DNA of 64,000 nucleotides. Source: Roseivirga sp. UBA6061. GTDB lineage: Bacteria > Bacteroidota > Bacteroidia > Cytophagales > Cyclobacteriaceae. A program made the translations under genes and the position numbers. Below are positions 63,302 to 64,000 of the stretch, piece by piece. How positions within the stretch are numbered: position 1 is the stretch's first letter; each line of letters opens with the position of its first letter. Location: the NCBI GenBank assembly GCA_002427745.1, contig DIYF01000119.1:11370-75369 (forward strand), written 5' to 3'. Below the pieces are notes generated by a model. That model was not told the origin of the DNA, ran no database searches, and saw only the letters and a program-made list of their open reading frames with translations.

Positions 63302-64000
63302 ATGAAAAAGGCAAAGGGAATCTTAATGCTGTTAATCCTGCTTTGTGCATGCTCTGATGAACACAACCTGAAGAGAAACACCAATAAATTGGGTAAAGAG
63401 TTGTATCACAAGTATCACCACTTGTCTCAGCCAGAGCAGACGTTTGAGCATTTATGGAATGTATACAATACATACTATGCCTTTTTCGAAGAGAAAGAAG
63501 TTGACTGGCAGGCCGTGTATTCAGAATACCGTCCCCGAATAACCGAATTGACCACAGAAAAAGAGTTACTCAATGTGTTTAAAGACATGCTTAACCCGCT
63601 TCTTGATGGCCATGTACGCCTTATCAAGGACGGGGAAAATGCCGTACAGCTGGATAGAAGAGTCTGTCGGTTTGCAAGGAAATTCAATGGTAAACTGAAA
63701 GACTTCCATAACAATACCATGACTGTCCTTCAAAACAACGGCTTTAACCCTCCTAAGGACGTTTTTCGCATTTATGACTATGAAGAGCTAGGTCTGGATT
63801 TCTTGTATCATTATACCCAATCAGATCGGCTGGGCTATCTGCGGATAGTTGATTGCCGGGATCATCTCGTGCTTTTTGACGACCTTTTATCCAGAATGGA
63901 AAACACAAAAGGGCTTATTATAGACCTGAGGTACAACCTGGGGGGTGACGTGGATAAAGAAATGGCAGGCCGTTTTGTAAAAAAACAGCGTGTATATGGT
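63302..64000 (+). CDS. S41 family peptidase, lipoprotein, partial
   Basis: At least 233 aa; runs off the end of the window. Lipoprotein signal with Cys17 (LLILLCACSDE). FEHLWNVYNTYYAFFEEKEV and DWQAVYSEYRP are the tricorn/C-terminal-processing-protease N-terminal features, and GLIIDLRYNLGGD is the strand leading to the protease core. The catalytic Ser-Lys lies beyond the window. Third gene of the sigma/anti-sigma operon, 10 bp after it; probably a target or effector of that envelope-stress circuit. Confidence 0.88.
   Translation, partial: MKKAKGILMLLILLCACSDEHNLKRNTNKLGKELYHKYHHLSQPEQTFEHLWNVYNTYYAFFEEKEVDWQAVYSEYRPRITELTTEKELLNVFKDMLNPLLDGHVRLIKDGENAVQLDRRVCRFARKFNGKLKDFHNNTMTVLQNNGFNPPKDVFRIYDYEELGLDFLYHYTQSDRLGYLRIVDCRDHLVLFDDLLSRMENTKGLIIDLRYNLGGDVDKEMAGRFVKKQRVYG

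Overview
The window looks like chromosomal DNA of a Bacteroidota, most likely a Cytophagales-type marine or soil bacterium. Evidence: several macrolide-export-type (MacB/FtsX) double permeases of about 800-900 aa with no adjacent ATPase, a DUF5687 membrane protein next to its ABC ATPase, LytTR and AraC/TPR one-component regulators, DUF5694 and S41 proteins, many lipoproteins, and promoter boxes of the TAnnTTTG type. The finer placement is a guess. I saw no tRNA, rRNA, CRISPR array, prophage or intact insertion sequence.

Layout. 0-10 kb: two M28 peptidases, a DUF5687/ATPase exporter, then a tightly coupled minus-strand operon (VOC protein, secreted amidohydrolase, lipoprotein DJ-1/PfpI protein, TPR protein fused to a PRMT7/9-like arginine methyltransferase domain). 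10-18 kb: LytS/LytTR two-component pair, an aromatic amino acid decarboxylase-type enzyme, small lipoproteins, prfA-yjbQ, tag, and a DUF2752/CD225 pair. 18.5-24.7 kb: two paralogous secreted proteins with repeated beta-rich modules, the second translationally coupled to an OmpR-type regulator; the kinase follows after a 376-bp repeat-bearing gap. 25-27 kb: ECF42-type sigma factor with its DGPF partner. 27-40 kb: three MacB-like permeases, a GNAT, an OsmC protein, PadR, AraC and DUF5694 genes. 39.9-43.5 kb: a sigma-54 activator, its kinase and a Crp-like regulator, divergent from a permease that carries a -24/-12-like promoter. 43.5-47.5 kb: acyltransferase-3, ankyrin lipoprotein, AraC-TM-TolB-TPR regulator.

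47.6-55 kb is the most interesting region: a six-gene minus-strand operon encoding, in transcription order, a fatty acyl-AMP ligase, an aberrant cytochrome P450, an acyl carrier protein, a NodU/TobZ-type carbamoyltransferase, an MBOAT acyltransferase and an SGNH-like membrane-anchored protein. Ligase + carrier + MBOAT + SGNH partner is the parts list of the Dlt D-alanylation machine, but here with a fatty-acyl ligase and two tailoring enzymes. I infer a pathway that loads a fatty acid on the carrier, oxidises and perhaps carbamoylates it, and passes it across the membrane to an envelope or secreted acceptor.

55.4-64 kb: a PadR-controlled MacB-like permease whose promoter lies inside a long palindrome, a three-gene operon (alpha/beta hydrolase with a Cys nucleophile, SRPBCC protein, AraC regulator), a small secreted HExxH protein, and an ECF sigma / membrane partner / S41 peptidase operon that runs off the end.
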